Below, piece by piece: positions 54,514 through 63,805 of a stretch of 64,000 bases of DNA. Origin of the DNA: Acidimicrobiaceae bacterium (GTDB lineage: Bacteria > Actinomycetota > Acidimicrobiia > Acidimicrobiales > RAAP-2); NCBI GenBank assembly GCA_003153575.1, contig PLZW01000016.1, forward strand, positions 65,895 through 129,894, in the 5' to 3' direction. Below the pieces are notes generated by a model that was not told the origin of the DNA, made no database searches, and saw nothing but the letters and a program-made list of their open reading frames with translations. Position numbers and translations under genes: made by a program. The stretch's first letter is position 1; each line of letters opens with the position of its first letter.

Positions 54514-54560
54514 CCGGGCCATGACCCGGGAGCACCGGGAGGGCGGACCGCTCCCCGGTG
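54514..54560 (-). promoter_or_regulatory. Hairpins in the expression platform of the riboswitch
   Basis: Two hairpins lie between aptamer and coding start: CACCGGG paired with CCCGGTG (54533-54560) and CCGGG paired with CCCGG around a CATGG loop (54514-54529). No U-run follows, so control of translation is more likely than termination. Confidence 0.5.
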
Positions 54561-54604
54561 ACCGAGTCCGTGCCGCTGTTCTCGACGGGCAGGACTCATC
54601 AAGC

Positions 54605-54750
54605 TCCAAGGCGGCATCCCGGCTCGCAGCGCCACTCCCCGAGGGGATCCGATGGGCTGCCTACGGTTGCGGACCAGCGCCGGAATTCGACCGGCTTCCC
54701 CGCCCGGGGACTTCATGCAACGACTGCCGATGGTAGCAGCCCGCCTCCTG
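54605..54750 (-). promoter_or_regulatory. Cobalamin riboswitch aptamer
   Basis: On the minus strand the sequence contains the conserved core GGGAAGCCGGTCGAATTCCG (54700-54681), then CGCTGGTCCGCAACCGTA, and the closing B12 box GAGCCGGGATGCCGCC (54625-54610). These match AdoCbl-type aptamers of actinobacteria. GGCGG near 54746 can pair with CCGCC of the box to close P1. It lies about 110 bases before the surface-protein ATG and should reduce expression of the ECF operon when corrinoid is plentiful. Confidence 0.88.
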
Positions 54751-54804
54751 CCGGGCCCCGGCCGCCCGTCCGGTCGGACGGGGCCCGACGACGACCGTTG
54801 CCGC

Positions 54805-55830
54805 TCACATGCCGCCGGGACCGAGCCAGTCGGCCGTCGCCGCCCGGATGCAGGTCACGGTGTCTGCCATGGCGGGCCGCAACCCGAACCGCTGGACCAG
54901 CGACACCACTTCGCACCCGGCCGATCGGGCCCGTTCCTTGCCATCGGGGGTGCACCGGCCGGCGACCACCAGGGTGGCCAGCCCCCGCTCTCGGGCGTCG
55001 CCAACGACCCCGCCGACGACCTTGCCCACGAAGGACGTGGCGTCAAGGGCACCCTCCCCCGTTACCACCCGGTCCGCTCCTTCCAGGGCGCCGGTCAGTC
55101 CCACCAGGTCGCGTACGAGCCCGTAGCCGGACCGCAGGCTCCCGCCCAGGACGGCGAGCCCCCCGCCGAGTCCCCCGGCGGCGCCGGCGCCGGGCACGGT
55201 ACGCACGTCGATCCCGTAGCGGGACTGGTACCGGTCGGCGACACGGTCGAGCCGGTCGCTCAACACGGCGACCTGGTCGGGACCGGCCCCCTTCTGCGGT
55301 GCGAACACCGGGGCCGCGTCCGCGAAGGCCACGTCGACGTCGTAGGCGACCACCAGGATGGCGCCGCCGAGGCCACCCGACTCCTCCACCGCCTCCAGGG
55401 CGCCGAGTCCGCCGTCGGTGGTGGCCGATCCGCCGAGTCCGACGACGACGGTGCCCGCGGGTCCGACCCGTCGGGCGGCGGCGACCAGCAACTCACCGGT
55501 ACCCCGCGACGTGGCGGCCACCGGATCGTTTCCCTCGCGGCCGCCGACCAGGGCCAGTCCCGAAGCCCGGGCCATCTCCACCACCGCGGTGGTGTCCCCC
55601 ACCCGCCACTCGGCGTCAACCGGTCTGCCGTCGGGGCCGGTCACCGTGGTCGTCTCGACGACCGGACACAGGTCGGCGCAGGCGTCGAGGAGGCCCTCGC
55701 CGCCGTCCGACAGGGGCAGGGCGGTCACCTCCCACCCGAGCCCAATGGCCGCCTCCGCCATCGCCGCGGTCACCTGTCGGGCATCGGCCGTCCCCCGGAA
55801 CTTGTCCGGGGCCAGCACGACTCGGGGCAT
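54805..55830 (-). CDS. Glycerate kinase (GarK/GlxK family)
   Basis: A 341-residue kinase of the bacterial glycerate 2-kinase family. It opens with VVLAPDKFRGTADARQV and has ALPLSDGGEGLLDA, VVGLGGSATTDGGLGAL and VVTGEGALDATSFVGK, all conserved. It phosphorylates glycerate, linking sugar-acid or glycolate breakdown to glycolysis. It lies 54 bases downstream of xylB on the same strand; the riboswitch follows its stop. Confidence 0.93.
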   Translation of the reverse strand: MPRVVLAPDKFRGTADARQVTAAMAEAAIGLGWEVTALPLSDGGEGLLDACADLCPVVETTTVTGPDGRPVDAEWRVGDTTAVVEMARASGLALVGGREGNDPVAATSRGTGELLVAAARRVGPAGTVVVGLGGSATTDGGLGALEAVEESGGLGGAILVVAYDVDVAFADAAPVFAPQKGAGPDQVAVLSDRLDRVADRYQSRYGIDVRTVPGAGAAGGLGGGLAVLGGSLRSGYGLVRDLVGLTGALEGADRVVTGEGALDATSFVGKVVGGVVGDARERGLATLVVAGRCTPDGKERARSAGCEVVSLVQRFGLRPAMADTVTCIRAATADWLGPGGM

Positions 55831-55884
55831 GCCCCGACCCTAGCGAGCGTCAGTCGTAGCCTCGGGCCTCACATCCGTGGTCGG

Positions 55885-57321
55885 TCAGCCCCGCAGGTCG
55901 GCATAGGCACCCCGGACGGCGTCGGCGTCGACCGAGGGGTCCGGCTCGATCGACGTCCCTGCACCGAGTCCCCACGCCGTCTGCACGTCGGCGAGGGACC
56001 GCCCCAGCAGCGTGGCGGCAGCCTGCACGCACGCCCCGGTGGCCACCGCCTCTGCGACCCCGGGCACCAGCACGACGCGGCCCGACAGGTCGGCCAGCAC
56101 CCGGCGATACGCCGGCGAGCGGGCACCTCCCCCAACCAAGAGGAGGGGTCCGCCGTCCACCGGCACCAGCGCGGCCAGTACGTCGAGGGCGTCGAGCAGG
56201 CCGCACACCACGCCCTCGACCGCCGCCCGGGCCAGGTCCTCCCGGGTGACCCCGGATCGGATGCCGGCCAACGTCCCGGTGGACGTCGGACGATCGGGGG
56301 TCCGCTCGCCGTCCAGGTAGGGAAGGAGCGTCAGTCCCCGGGCGCCCGCCGGGGCGGCCAGGGCGAGGTCGTCGAGCCCGGCGGCGTCGACGCCGAGGAG
56401 GCCGGCGACCGCCTGGGTCACCCGCGCCGCGTTGAGGGTGCAGGCCAGCGGGAGGAACCCGCCACTGGCGTCGGCAAACCCGGCCACCGTGCCCGTGGGG
56501 TCGGCCACGGGCCGGTCGCTGCGGGCGTAGACCGTGCCCGAGGTCCCGATGGAGAGACACGCCTGGCCCGGCGCCAGCCCGACTCCGAGCGCCGCCGCCA
56601 TGTTGTCGCCGGTGCCCGGTCCGACCACGCCCACCGGGCCGATGTCGAGTCCAGACGCTCCCGCCTCTCCCACCGGACCGACCTGCTCGGTGGGTCCGAG
56701 CACGGCGGGCAGTCGTTCCCCCCACGGCGCCGGGCCCACCACCTCGTCGAGGAGATCGACCAGCCATTTGCCGCCCACCGGGTCGAAGTAGCCGGTACCC
56801 GAGGCGTCCCCGCGGTCGGTCACCCGTCGACCCGTCAGTCGGAAGGTCAGGTAGTCGTGGGGCAAGAGGACCGACCGCACGGCCCGGGCGGTGTCGGGCT
56901 CGTGGCGGGCGAGCCACGCCAACTTGGTCACGGTGAACGCGGCCAGTGGGACCGAACCGGTCCGTGACGCCCAGACCTCCCGGCCGAGCCGGGCGACCAT
57001 CGACGTCGCTTCGGGTGCGGACTCGGTGTCGTTCCACAGCTTGGCCGGCCGGAGCACCGACCCGTCGCCGTCCAGCAGGACCATGCCGTGCTGCTGGCCG
57101 GCCACCGAGGCGGCGCCCACCGCGTGCGCCCCGTCGGCGGTGGCCTCGGCCGCGGCCAGGCACAGCGCCTCCCACCAGGCCTCGGGCCGTTGCTCGGACC
57201 GGGGAGGGTGCACGGCGGGGTGCGGCGCACGGGCCGAGCCGACCAGCCTGCCGTCCTCGGCGTCGCGCACCTCGACCTTGGTCGACTGGGTGGAGCTGTC
57301 CACCCCCAGGACCAGGGGCAC
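55885..57321 (-). CDS. xylB: Xylulokinase (FGGY family)
   Basis: A 478-residue carbohydrate kinase. The FGGY fold appears in LVLGVDSSTQSTKVEVRD, the substrate region VAGQQHGMVLLDGDG and the ATP-binding VGGGARSPAYRRVLADL. Xylulokinase makes xylulose 5-phosphate for the pentose phosphate pathway. The GTG start lies two bases after the GH3 stop. The gene order with xylA supports xylulose as substrate. Confidence 0.93.
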   Translation of the reverse strand: MPLVLGVDSSTQSTKVEVRDAEDGRLVGSARAPHPAVHPPRSEQRPEAWWEALCLAAAEATADGAHAVGAASVAGQQHGMVLLDGDGSVLRPAKLWNDTESAPEATSMVARLGREVWASRTGSVPLAAFTVTKLAWLARHEPDTARAVRSVLLPHDYLTFRLTGRRVTDRGDASGTGYFDPVGGKWLVDLLDEVVGPAPWGERLPAVLGPTEQVGPVGEAGASGLDIGPVGVVGPGTGDNMAAALGVGLAPGQACLSIGTSGTVYARSDRPVADPTGTVAGFADASGGFLPLACTLNAARVTQAVAGLLGVDAAGLDDLALAAPAGARGLTLLPYLDGERTPDRPTSTGTLAGIRSGVTREDLARAAVEGVVCGLLDALDVLAALVPVDGGPLLLVGGGARSPAYRRVLADLSGRVVLVPGVAEAVATGACVQAAATLLGRSLADVQTAWGLGAGTSIEPDPSVDADAVRGAYADLRG

Positions 57322-57323
57322 CG

Positions 57324-59522
57324 TCAGTGGGCGCCGGCCACGTCGACCTCGAGCGACGCCACGGCCGGGCCGGCGTCGGACCCGACCTCCAGCACGTACC
57401 GCCCCGGCTCCTGGTACCAGCCACCCTCCCGGCGCACGGCGAGGGTGGCCAGGTCGAACGGGAGGTCGACCGTGGCGCGGTCGCCGTCGGCCAGTGCGAC
57501 CCGGGCGAAGGCCACCAGGCGCCGCGGCGGACGGTCGAACGTCGATCCGGGCAGCGAGGCGAAGCAGAGGACGACCGTCGAGCCCGGCCGGGCTCCGGTG
57601 TTGGCCACGTCGACCTGCACGTGCCCGGAGGTGGCGGAACGGGCATCCATCCGCACCCGGGCGGAAGCCGGCTCCACCTGCCAGGTGGTGTAGCCGAGGC
57701 CGGCCCCGAAGGGTCGGTGCGCCGCACGGCCGTCGCGGTCGAGCTTCCATTGGCCGTGGAACAGGTCGTAGACCGCGGTGTCGGCGCCCGGGTCGAAGTC
57801 GACCAGGTGGGACTCGTCGATCGGCACGGCGAACGGCAGGCGGCCTCCGGGCTCCACTGCCCCGGTCAGGACGTCGCCGAAGGCCCGCCCCCCCTCCATG
57901 CCCGGGTACCACACGAGCAGCGTCGCAGGTACGTCGTCCAACCAGGGCATGACTACCGCGGAGCCGCCCATGACGGCCACCACCGTGCGGGGGCAGACGG
58001 CCACGGCTGCTGCCACCAGGGCCTCGTCGGCGGCACCGAGCCGGAGTGTCCGGCGGTCGCCGCCCGGGGCGAAGGTCTCCTGGGGCGGCGGCTCGACGCC
58101 GGCCGGCACGGCCGTGGGATCACCTACCGGATCCGGGACCGGCCCGGAGGGCGTCGGATCGGTGGGGGCGTCGGGTGCCGGTGGGAACATGGTCATCATC
58201 GACTCGCTGGTGCCGACGTCGATGAACTCCCCTTCGTCGTCCTTGGTGAAGCCCACCACCACCACGGCGAGGTCGGCACCGTCGGCCACCGTGGTGTCGG
58301 TGTCGTGGTGCACGACGTCCGCCGCCGCGAAGGCTCCCCGCACTCCGTCCAACAGGGTCGAGACGGCCGGCGGGTAGACGTCGCTGGACCCGCCGTCGCC
58401 GAGGTTGGGCACTGCGGCCAGCCGACCGAGGACCGCCACCCGTGCGATGTCGGGCGCCACCGGGAGGAGATGGCCATCGTTGCGCAGCAGGACCATCGAG
58501 GCGCCGGCCGCCTCCCGCGCCAGGGCGCGGTGCTCCGGCGAGGCGAGCACCGTGGGGTCGGGGGCGGTGGTGAAGACGTCGGCGAACCTCAGGAGCGTGG
58601 CCACCGTGGCCTCGACCCGGGCCTCGACGTCGGCGACGTCCAGCCGGCCGTCTTCCACCGCGGCCGGCAGGTGCTGGGCCCGCTGCTGGCGGAAGGGCAT
58701 CTCGATCTCCAGTCCGGCGGTCACCGACAGCACCGGATCGTGGAGCCCGGCGATGAAATCGGAGGTGACGAACCCGTCCCACCCCCACTCGGTACGCAGG
58801 ACGTCGGTCAGGAGGGCCGGGCTCTCCCCGCACCACTGCCCGTTGACCGAGTTGTAGGCCGACATGACCGAGGCCACCCCTTGGTGGGCCACCCGCCGGA
58901 AGTGGGGCAGGTAGACCTCGTGGAGAGCGCGCTCGTCGATCGACACGTCGACCCGGAAGCGGGCCTCCTCCATCGAGTTGCAGGCGAAGTGCTTCATGCA
59001 GGCCATGACGTGCTCCTGGAGGCCGCGGGTCAGTGCGGCGGCCAGTTCGCCCACGTGGTGGGGGTCTTCGCCGTACGTCTCCTGAGCCCTCCCCCATCCG
59101 GGATGGCGGAGCAGGTTCATGCACACCGCCCCGGTGTAGGTGGCGCCCACGGCCCGGAGTTCGGCCCCGATGGCCCGCCCGATCCGCTCCTCGAGGTCGG
59201 GGTCGAACGTGGCCCCGCGGGCCATCGACACGGGGAAGCAGGTGGCCGGGCCGATCACGCACCCCCGGGGGCCGTCGGAGAAGTGGATCCCGGGGATCCC
59301 GAGCCGCTCGATCACCGCTGCCGGCCAAGGGTGGCCGTGATACCCGCCCGCCACCATGTCGATGATGCCGGACCAGAACTCGGTGTCGCCGTCCAAGCAG
59401 CCGAGCTTCTCTTCCAGGGTCATCGACCCGACCAGGGCACGGGCTTCGTCGTGGTGGTCGGCACCGGCCCGCACCCGGTCGGCGGCCTCGGCGAACGGTG
59501 TGGGTTCCGGCGCTGCGGTCAT
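57324..59522 (-). CDS. Glycoside hydrolase family 3 enzyme
   Basis: A 732-residue GH3 glycosidase. The N-terminal barrel has KHFACNSME and the nucleophile Asp255 in TSDFIAG; a C-terminal alpha/beta domain and fibronectin-III-like end ([17 protein letters not shown]) follow. There is no signal peptide, so it acts on imported oligosaccharides. Between xylA and xylB a beta-xylosidase role is likely, though beta-glucosidase cannot be excluded. Its ATG overlaps the xylA stop (ATGA at 59519-59522). Confidence 0.92.
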   Translation of the reverse strand: MTAAPEPTPFAEAADRVRAGADHHDEARALVGSMTLEEKLGCLDGDTEFWSGIIDMVAGGYHGHPWPAAVIERLGIPGIHFSDGPRGCVIGPATCFPVSMARGATFDPDLEERIGRAIGAELRAVGATYTGAVCMNLLRHPGWGRAQETYGEDPHHVGELAAALTRGLQEHVMACMKHFACNSMEEARFRVDVSIDERALHEVYLPHFRRVAHQGVASVMSAYNSVNGQWCGESPALLTDVLRTEWGWDGFVTSDFIAGLHDPVLSVTAGLEIEMPFRQQRAQHLPAAVEDGRLDVADVEARVEATVATLLRFADVFTTAPDPTVLASPEHRALAREAAGASMVLLRNDGHLLPVAPDIARVAVLGRLAAVPNLGDGGSSDVYPPAVSTLLDGVRGAFAAADVVHHDTDTTVADGADLAVVVVGFTKDDEGEFIDVGTSESMMTMFPPAPDAPTDPTPSGPVPDPVGDPTAVPAGVEPPPQETFAPGGDRRTLRLGAADEALVAAAVAVCPRTVVAVMGGSAVVMPWLDDVPATLLVWYPGMEGGRAFGDVLTGAVEPGGRLPFAVPIDESHLVDFDPGADTAVYDLFHGQWKLDRDGRAAHRPFGAGLGYTTWQVEPASARVRMDARSATSGHVQVDVANTGARPGSTVVLCFASLPGSTFDRPPRRLVAFARVALADGDRATVDLPFDLATLAVRREGGWYQEPGRYVLEVGSDAGPAVASLEVDVAGAH

Positions 59523-60856
59523 CGGGCCCTTTCGATGTGGCGGCTGACGATCTGTTCGAGCAGCTCTTGGCGGCCCGAGCGGGGGGACGGGTCGATCCCG
59601 TCCTCGTCCACCCGGTCCCGGAGGTCGACCAGGGTGTGCGAACCGTCGAGAATGCGGGCGCCCAGTGGGCCGTCCCATCCGGCGTACCGCTCGTGGCGGA
59701 ACCGGGCGAGCTCCCCCGTCTCGACCAGCGAGGCGGCGGCCAGCAACGCCCGGGCCACCGTGTCGATGGCTCCGATGTGCCCGTGGAAGAGGTCGTCGCG
59801 GGCCATGGACTGGCGCCGCAGCTTGGTGTCGAAGTTGATCCCCCCGGTGGTGAATCCACCGGCCGACAGGATCTCGTACAGGGCCAGCGTGCACTCCTCG
59901 ACCGAGTTCGGGAACTGGTCGGTGTCCCACCCGTTCTGGGCGTCGCCCCGGTTGGCGTCGATCGATCCGAGGAGGCCGGCGGCCGCGGCCGTGGCCACTT
60001 CGTGGTGGAAGCTGTGGCCGGCCAGGGTGGCGTGGTTGGCCTCGAGATTGAGCCGTACCTCGCCGGCCAGGCCGTGCCGGTCGAGGAAGCCGGCGACGGT
60101 GGCGGCGTCGTGGTCGTACTGGTGCTTGGTCGGCTCGGCTGGCTTTGGTTCGATCAGGAGGGTCCCCTGGAAGCCGATCCGGTGCTTGTGCTCGACGACC
60201 ATGTGGATGAAGCGGGCCAGCTGCGCCTCCTCGCGTGCCAGGTCGGTGTTGAGCAGCGTCTCGTAGCCCTCGCGCCCGCCCCACAGGACGTAGTTGGCCC
60301 CGCCGAGGGCGTGGGTGGCCTCGAGGGCGTGGGCCACCTGGGCGGCGGCCACGGCGAAGACCTCGGGATCGGGGTTGGTCGCCGCCCCCGCCGCGTAGCG
60401 GGGATGGGAGAAGAGGTTGGCGGTGCCCCACAGCAATCTGACCCCGGTGCGGGCCATGTGGCCGGCCGCCTCGTCGACCATGGCGTCCAGCCGGGCTGCC
60501 GTCTCGGCCGGCGTGGCCCCGTCCGGAGCGATGTCACGGTCGTGGAAGCAGAAGAACGGCGTGCCCAGTTTGGCGAAGAACTCGAATGCGGCGGCCATCT
60601 TCTGGCGGGCCGCGCCGAGCGGGTCGTCCCCGACGGCGTTCCACGGACGGTCGAGGGTGCCCGCGCCGAAGACGTCCGAGCCCGACCACACGAAGCTGTG
60701 CCAGTAGCAGACGGCCAACCGCAGGTGGTCCTCCATGCGCTTACCGGCCACCACCCGGTCGGCGTCGTACCACCGGAAGGTGAGCGGGTCGTCGCTGTCC
60801 GGCCCGGCATAGGAGATCTGTCCGACGCCGGTGAAGAATTCGTCGGCGCCGGTCAC
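59519..60856 (-). CDS. xylA: Xylose isomerase
   Basis: A 445-residue cytoplasmic xylose isomerase. Catalytic His105 and Asp108 lie in FCFHDRD; metal-binding residues follow in [31 protein letters not shown] and SIDANRGD. The length matches group II enzymes. A GTG start is used. It heads a four-gene operon (xylA, GH3, xylB, glycerate kinase) and is divergent from the frameshifted membrane-protein gene. No XylR-type regulator is adjacent. Confidence 0.97.
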   Translation of the reverse strand: MTGADEFFTGVGQISYAGPDSDDPLTFRWYDADRVVAGKRMEDHLRLAVCYWHSFVWSGSDVFGAGTLDRPWNAVGDDPLGAARQKMAAAFEFFAKLGTPFFCFHDRDIAPDGATPAETAARLDAMVDEAAGHMARTGVRLLWGTANLFSHPRYAAGAATNPDPEVFAVAAAQVAHALEATHALGGANYVLWGGREGYETLLNTDLAREEAQLARFIHMVVEHKHRIGFQGTLLIEPKPAEPTKHQYDHDAATVAGFLDRHGLAGEVRLNLEANHATLAGHSFHHEVATAAAAGLLGSIDANRGDAQNGWDTDQFPNSVEECTLALYEILSAGGFTTGGINFDTKLRRQSMARDDLFHGHIGAIDTVARALLAAASLVETGELARFRHERYAGWDGPLGARILDGSHTLVDLRDRVDEDGIDPSPRSGRQELLEQIVSRHIERAR

Positions 60857-61006
60857 GACGGCACTCCGGCCCGATGGCTGCGCATCCCCGCATCATCGCG
60901 TCGGGCCCCTCCCGGCGCCACCAACAGCAGCGATCGGGCCTGGTCGCCCCCGCTACACACTGGTCCCGAGCGGGCCCGGGACAGTGTGAATGTGTAGGGT
61001 CGAACG

Positions 61007-61853
61007 GTGCCTGCCGAGCCCGCGCCTGTGTCGTCCGTGGCCACCGTCGGCGCTGCCCTGCTCCCGACGAGCCTGGCCCGGGCCGTCGGCCAGGAGTACC
61101 GGCGGATCTCCCGCCCGCCCTTCGAGACCCTGCTCACCGTGTCCCTCAACGCCGCCCTCATGAGCTCGGCCTGGTTCTTCCTCCCCACCGACCTGGTCAA
61201 CCAGCTGTTCGAGCTCCAGCAGCCTGGCCTTCGCCTTCGTGCTGTCGAGCTGGATGTACTCCGACGTTCCGGCGACCAACGTGCTCGGCACCGACGCCCC
61301 CCGGGCGCTGGCCGCCATCGCCCAGCCCCAGGCGCTGCGTTGCATGCTGGCCGCCCGGCGGGTGGTGCTGTGGAGCATCGTGGCCCCGGTCTGTCTGCTG
61401 ATCTCGTTCTTGATCGGCTTCGGCTCGGCCAACCCGATCGTGGCCGTCTACTCGATCGTGGCCATCGGCGTCATCCCCTACGGGGTGCTGGCCGTGTCGG
61501 CCTGGTTCGGGATCCTCCTCCCCTACCACCCGGTCCCCATCGCCTACCGGTGGCGCAACCGCCGGAGTTGGTGGCCGATGCTCGGACGCTGGGCCACCCT
61601 CGTCCTCCTCCCCTACGGCGTGGTGCCCGCCCTGTCCGTGGCGTTGATGGCCCCTACCCTCCTCATCTGGGGGCTCACCTCGAAGTCCGCCCTCACCAAG
61701 AAGCTGCCCGACAACGACGTCGGACTCGGGCTCGCCCTGGCCTGCGCCGTCGCCGTCGCCGCCGTCTACGGCGGCCAGCACGTGTCTCTCCGTCTGATCG
61801 CCCGTCGCCGCGACCGCCTGGTGAACTATCTGTCCGACCCCCGACGCGGCTGA
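61007..61853 (+). pseudogene. Polytopic membrane protein gene with apparent one-base frameshift
   Basis: The first frame (GTG at 61007) encodes a normal start and a hydrophobic helix up to LVNQLFELQ near 61219, then turns into low-quality sequence. The next frame continues with SLAFAFVLSSWMYSDVPA and further membrane helices to 61853. Dropping one base around 61217-61220 joins them into about 281 residues. The family was not recognised. It may be a sequencing error, a recent mutation, or less likely programmed frameshifting. Confidence 0.75.
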
Positions 61854-61916
61854 CGGGGCCGCCCACAGCCCTTCGGGGTCCGTCGCCCGCGACGCCCTGC
61901 CTGACAGGCTGGGGCC

Positions 61917-62513
61917 ATGGCCACGCACTCCATCACCGGGATCGGCGAGGTCGAACGCAAGGAACTCGTGACCGCCGGTCTGCGGGCCGCAGCGAGTGCC
62001 GCCGTCCTGCTGGCCGCCTACTTTCTCCTGCCGGCCCCCTCGCGGCACGTCCACGGTCACCACGTCCTGTTCGAGTTCGGTGCCATGCTCCGTCTCGGGG
62101 TGGCGTTCGCAATCTTCGTGGCGGTGCTGACCATCGAGATCCGGGCCATCACGCGAGCCAGGCACCCGATGTTGCGGGCCGGCGTGGCCATGGCCGTGGT
62201 CATCCCCCTCTTCCTGCTGTTCTTCGCCTGGATGTACCTGACCATGTCGAACACCGACCCGCACACCTTCAACATGGGCATGAGCCGGATGACCGCCCTC
62301 TACTTCACCATGACGGTCTTCTCGACCGTGGGGTTCGGCGACATCACCCCTCACACCGATCTGGCCCGGCTGGCCACCACCTTCCAGATGTTGGCCGACC
62401 TGGTCGTCATCGCCGTCGTCATCCGCCTGATCCTCGGCGCCGCCACCCGCTCGACGGCCGAGCGCCAGAGCGGGTCGGAGGGCGACGTTGGCGGGACGGT
62501 GACGGCCGACTGA
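61917..62513 (+). CDS. Two-pore-helix potassium channel-like protein
   Basis: A 198-residue membrane protein with an ion-channel domain. The selectivity filter TVGFGD is at 137-142, after a pore helix and before a final helix at about 150-172. Three further hydrophobic helices precede (about 23-40, 57-78, 90-109). The C-terminal tail is short, with no RCK domain. Potassium selectivity follows from the filter sequence; gating is unknown. Confidence 0.88.
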   Translation: MATHSITGIGEVERKELVTAGLRAAASAAVLLAAYFLLPAPSRHVHGHHVLFEFGAMLRLGVAFAIFVAVLTIEIRAITRARHPMLRAGVAMAVVIPLFLLFFAWMYLTMSNTDPHTFNMGMSRMTALYFTMTVFSTVGFGDITPHTDLARLATTFQMLADLVVIAVVIRLILGAATRSTAERQSGSEGDVGGTVTAD

Positions 62514-62567
62514 TTTGTCGGCGGCGGTCACCGGGTCGCCTTCGGTCCGGCGTGCCAAGATGCTCGG

Positions 62568-63509
62568 GTGCTGTCCAACCGGGTGACCGAGCTGCTGGGC
62601 GTCGATATCCCCATCGTGCAGGCGCCGATGGGCTGGATCGCCCGCTCGCAGTTGGCATCGGCCGTGTCCAATGCCGGGGCCATGGGCATCATCGAGACGT
62701 CGTCGGGCGAGCTCGATGTGGTCCGGGTCGAGATCGCCAAGATGAAGGACCTCACCGACAAGCCGTTCGGCGTCAACATCGCCCAGGCCTTCGTGGCCGA
62801 TCCGACGGCGATCGTGGACTTCGTCATCGCCCAAGGGGTGACGTTCGTCACCACGTCGGCGGGCAGCCCCACCAAGTACACGGCCCAGCTGAAGGACGCC
62901 GGTCTGACCGTGTTCCACGTGGTGCCGACGCTGCGCGCCGCGGCCAAGGCGGTCGAGGCCGGAGTCGACGGGCTCATCGTCGAAGGGGGCGAGGGCGGCG
63001 GGTTCAAGAATCCCCGACCGGTGTCGTCGATGGTCCTCCTTCCGTCGGTCACCTCGGCGTTCGACCTGCCGGTCATCGCCGCCGGCGGCTACCTGGACGG
63101 TCCGACCATGGCCGCCGCCTTCGCTCTCGGCGCGGAAGGGGTCCAGCTCGGCACGGCGATGGTCAGCTCGGTCGAGTCGCCGGTCCACGCCAACTGGAAG
63201 CAGACCATCGTCGACGCGGCCGAGACCGACACCGTCTTCCTCAACAGTCACGCCTCACCGGGCCTGCGGGCCTTGCGGACCGATCGGACGACAGCCCTCG
63301 AGTTCGACCACGAGCGCAACGCCATGGCGTCGTTCGGCAACGTCCGCGACCTCTACTTCGGCGGCGATCTCGAGTCCGGCATCGCCCTGTCGGGCCAGGT
63401 GGCGGGCCGCATCACGGGGAGCCGTCCCGTGGCTGACATCATCGCCGACTGCGCGGTGGGCTGCGAGGCCACCCTGGCCGATCTGGCCAAACGGTACGTG
63501 GCCCCATGA
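62568..63509 (+). CDS. Nitronate monooxygenase (2-nitropropane dioxygenase) family protein
   Basis: A 313-residue FMN-binding TIM-barrel protein. IVQAPMGWIA and SNAGAMGII at the start, VEGGEGGGF in the middle and AAGGYLDGPTMAAAFALGAEGVQLGT near the phosphate site are typical. Family members oxidise nitronates or act as enoyl reductases, so the substrate is unsure. The GTG start is used. Its stop overlaps the next ATG (ATGA). Confidence 0.9.
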   Translation: MLSNRVTELLGVDIPIVQAPMGWIARSQLASAVSNAGAMGIIETSSGELDVVRVEIAKMKDLTDKPFGVNIAQAFVADPTAIVDFVIAQGVTFVTTSAGSPTKYTAQLKDAGLTVFHVVPTLRAAAKAVEAGVDGLIVEGGEGGGFKNPRPVSSMVLLPSVTSAFDLPVIAAGGYLDGPTMAAAFALGAEGVQLGTAMVSSVESPVHANWKQTIVDAAETDTVFLNSHASPGLRALRTDRTTALEFDHERNAMASFGNVRDLYFGGDLESGIALSGQVAGRITGSRPVADIIADCAVGCEATLADLAKRYVAP

Positions 63510-63781
63510 GGCTCAGCCGCGTGATCGACGAGGCCTCGGTCGAACTCGCCACCGTGGAGTCCATCGTCGGCACCGCCCGCCACGTGCTGGACGTCGCCAC
63601 CGAGACCGAGCGGGTCGGCCACCGGATCGCCGCCCGGATGCGGACCATCGCCATCGTGCTGGCCGTCGTCGGCGTGACCGTCGGCGTGGCCTACGGGGTG
63701 AAGGTCGTCCTCGACGGTCGCCGGTCGAGTGGACCAGCCGGAATGCTCACCGACGACACCCTCCCCGACGACATCGCCTGA
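63506..63781 (+). CDS. Small membrane protein of unknown function
   Basis: A 91-residue protein with one hydrophobic helix (AIVLAVVGVTVGVAYGVKVV, about residues 49-68), a helical N-terminal half that may be cytoplasmic and an acidic C-terminus. The ATGA overlap with the upstream monooxygenase gene supports real translation. No family was recognised. Confidence 0.7.
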   Translation: MRLSRVIDEASVELATVESIVGTARHVLDVATETERVGHRIAARMRTIAIVLAVVGVTVGVAYGVKVVLDGRRSSGPAGMLTDDTLPDDIA

Positions 63782-63805
63782 CGCCTCCGATGCCCCGTCG
63801 GCCGC

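Noticed and set aside
56946-60266. A plus-strand open frame of about 1,100 codons opposite xylA, GH3 and xylB
   Set aside because: It is a mirror of GC-rich codon use; the minus-strand proteins have complete catalytic motifs and the plus-strand translation resembles no protein family.
61007-63436. An 809-codon frame running from the membrane protein through the channel and monooxygenase genes
   Set aside because: Only its first 70 or so codons are protein-like; the rest is off-frame with respect to three real genes.
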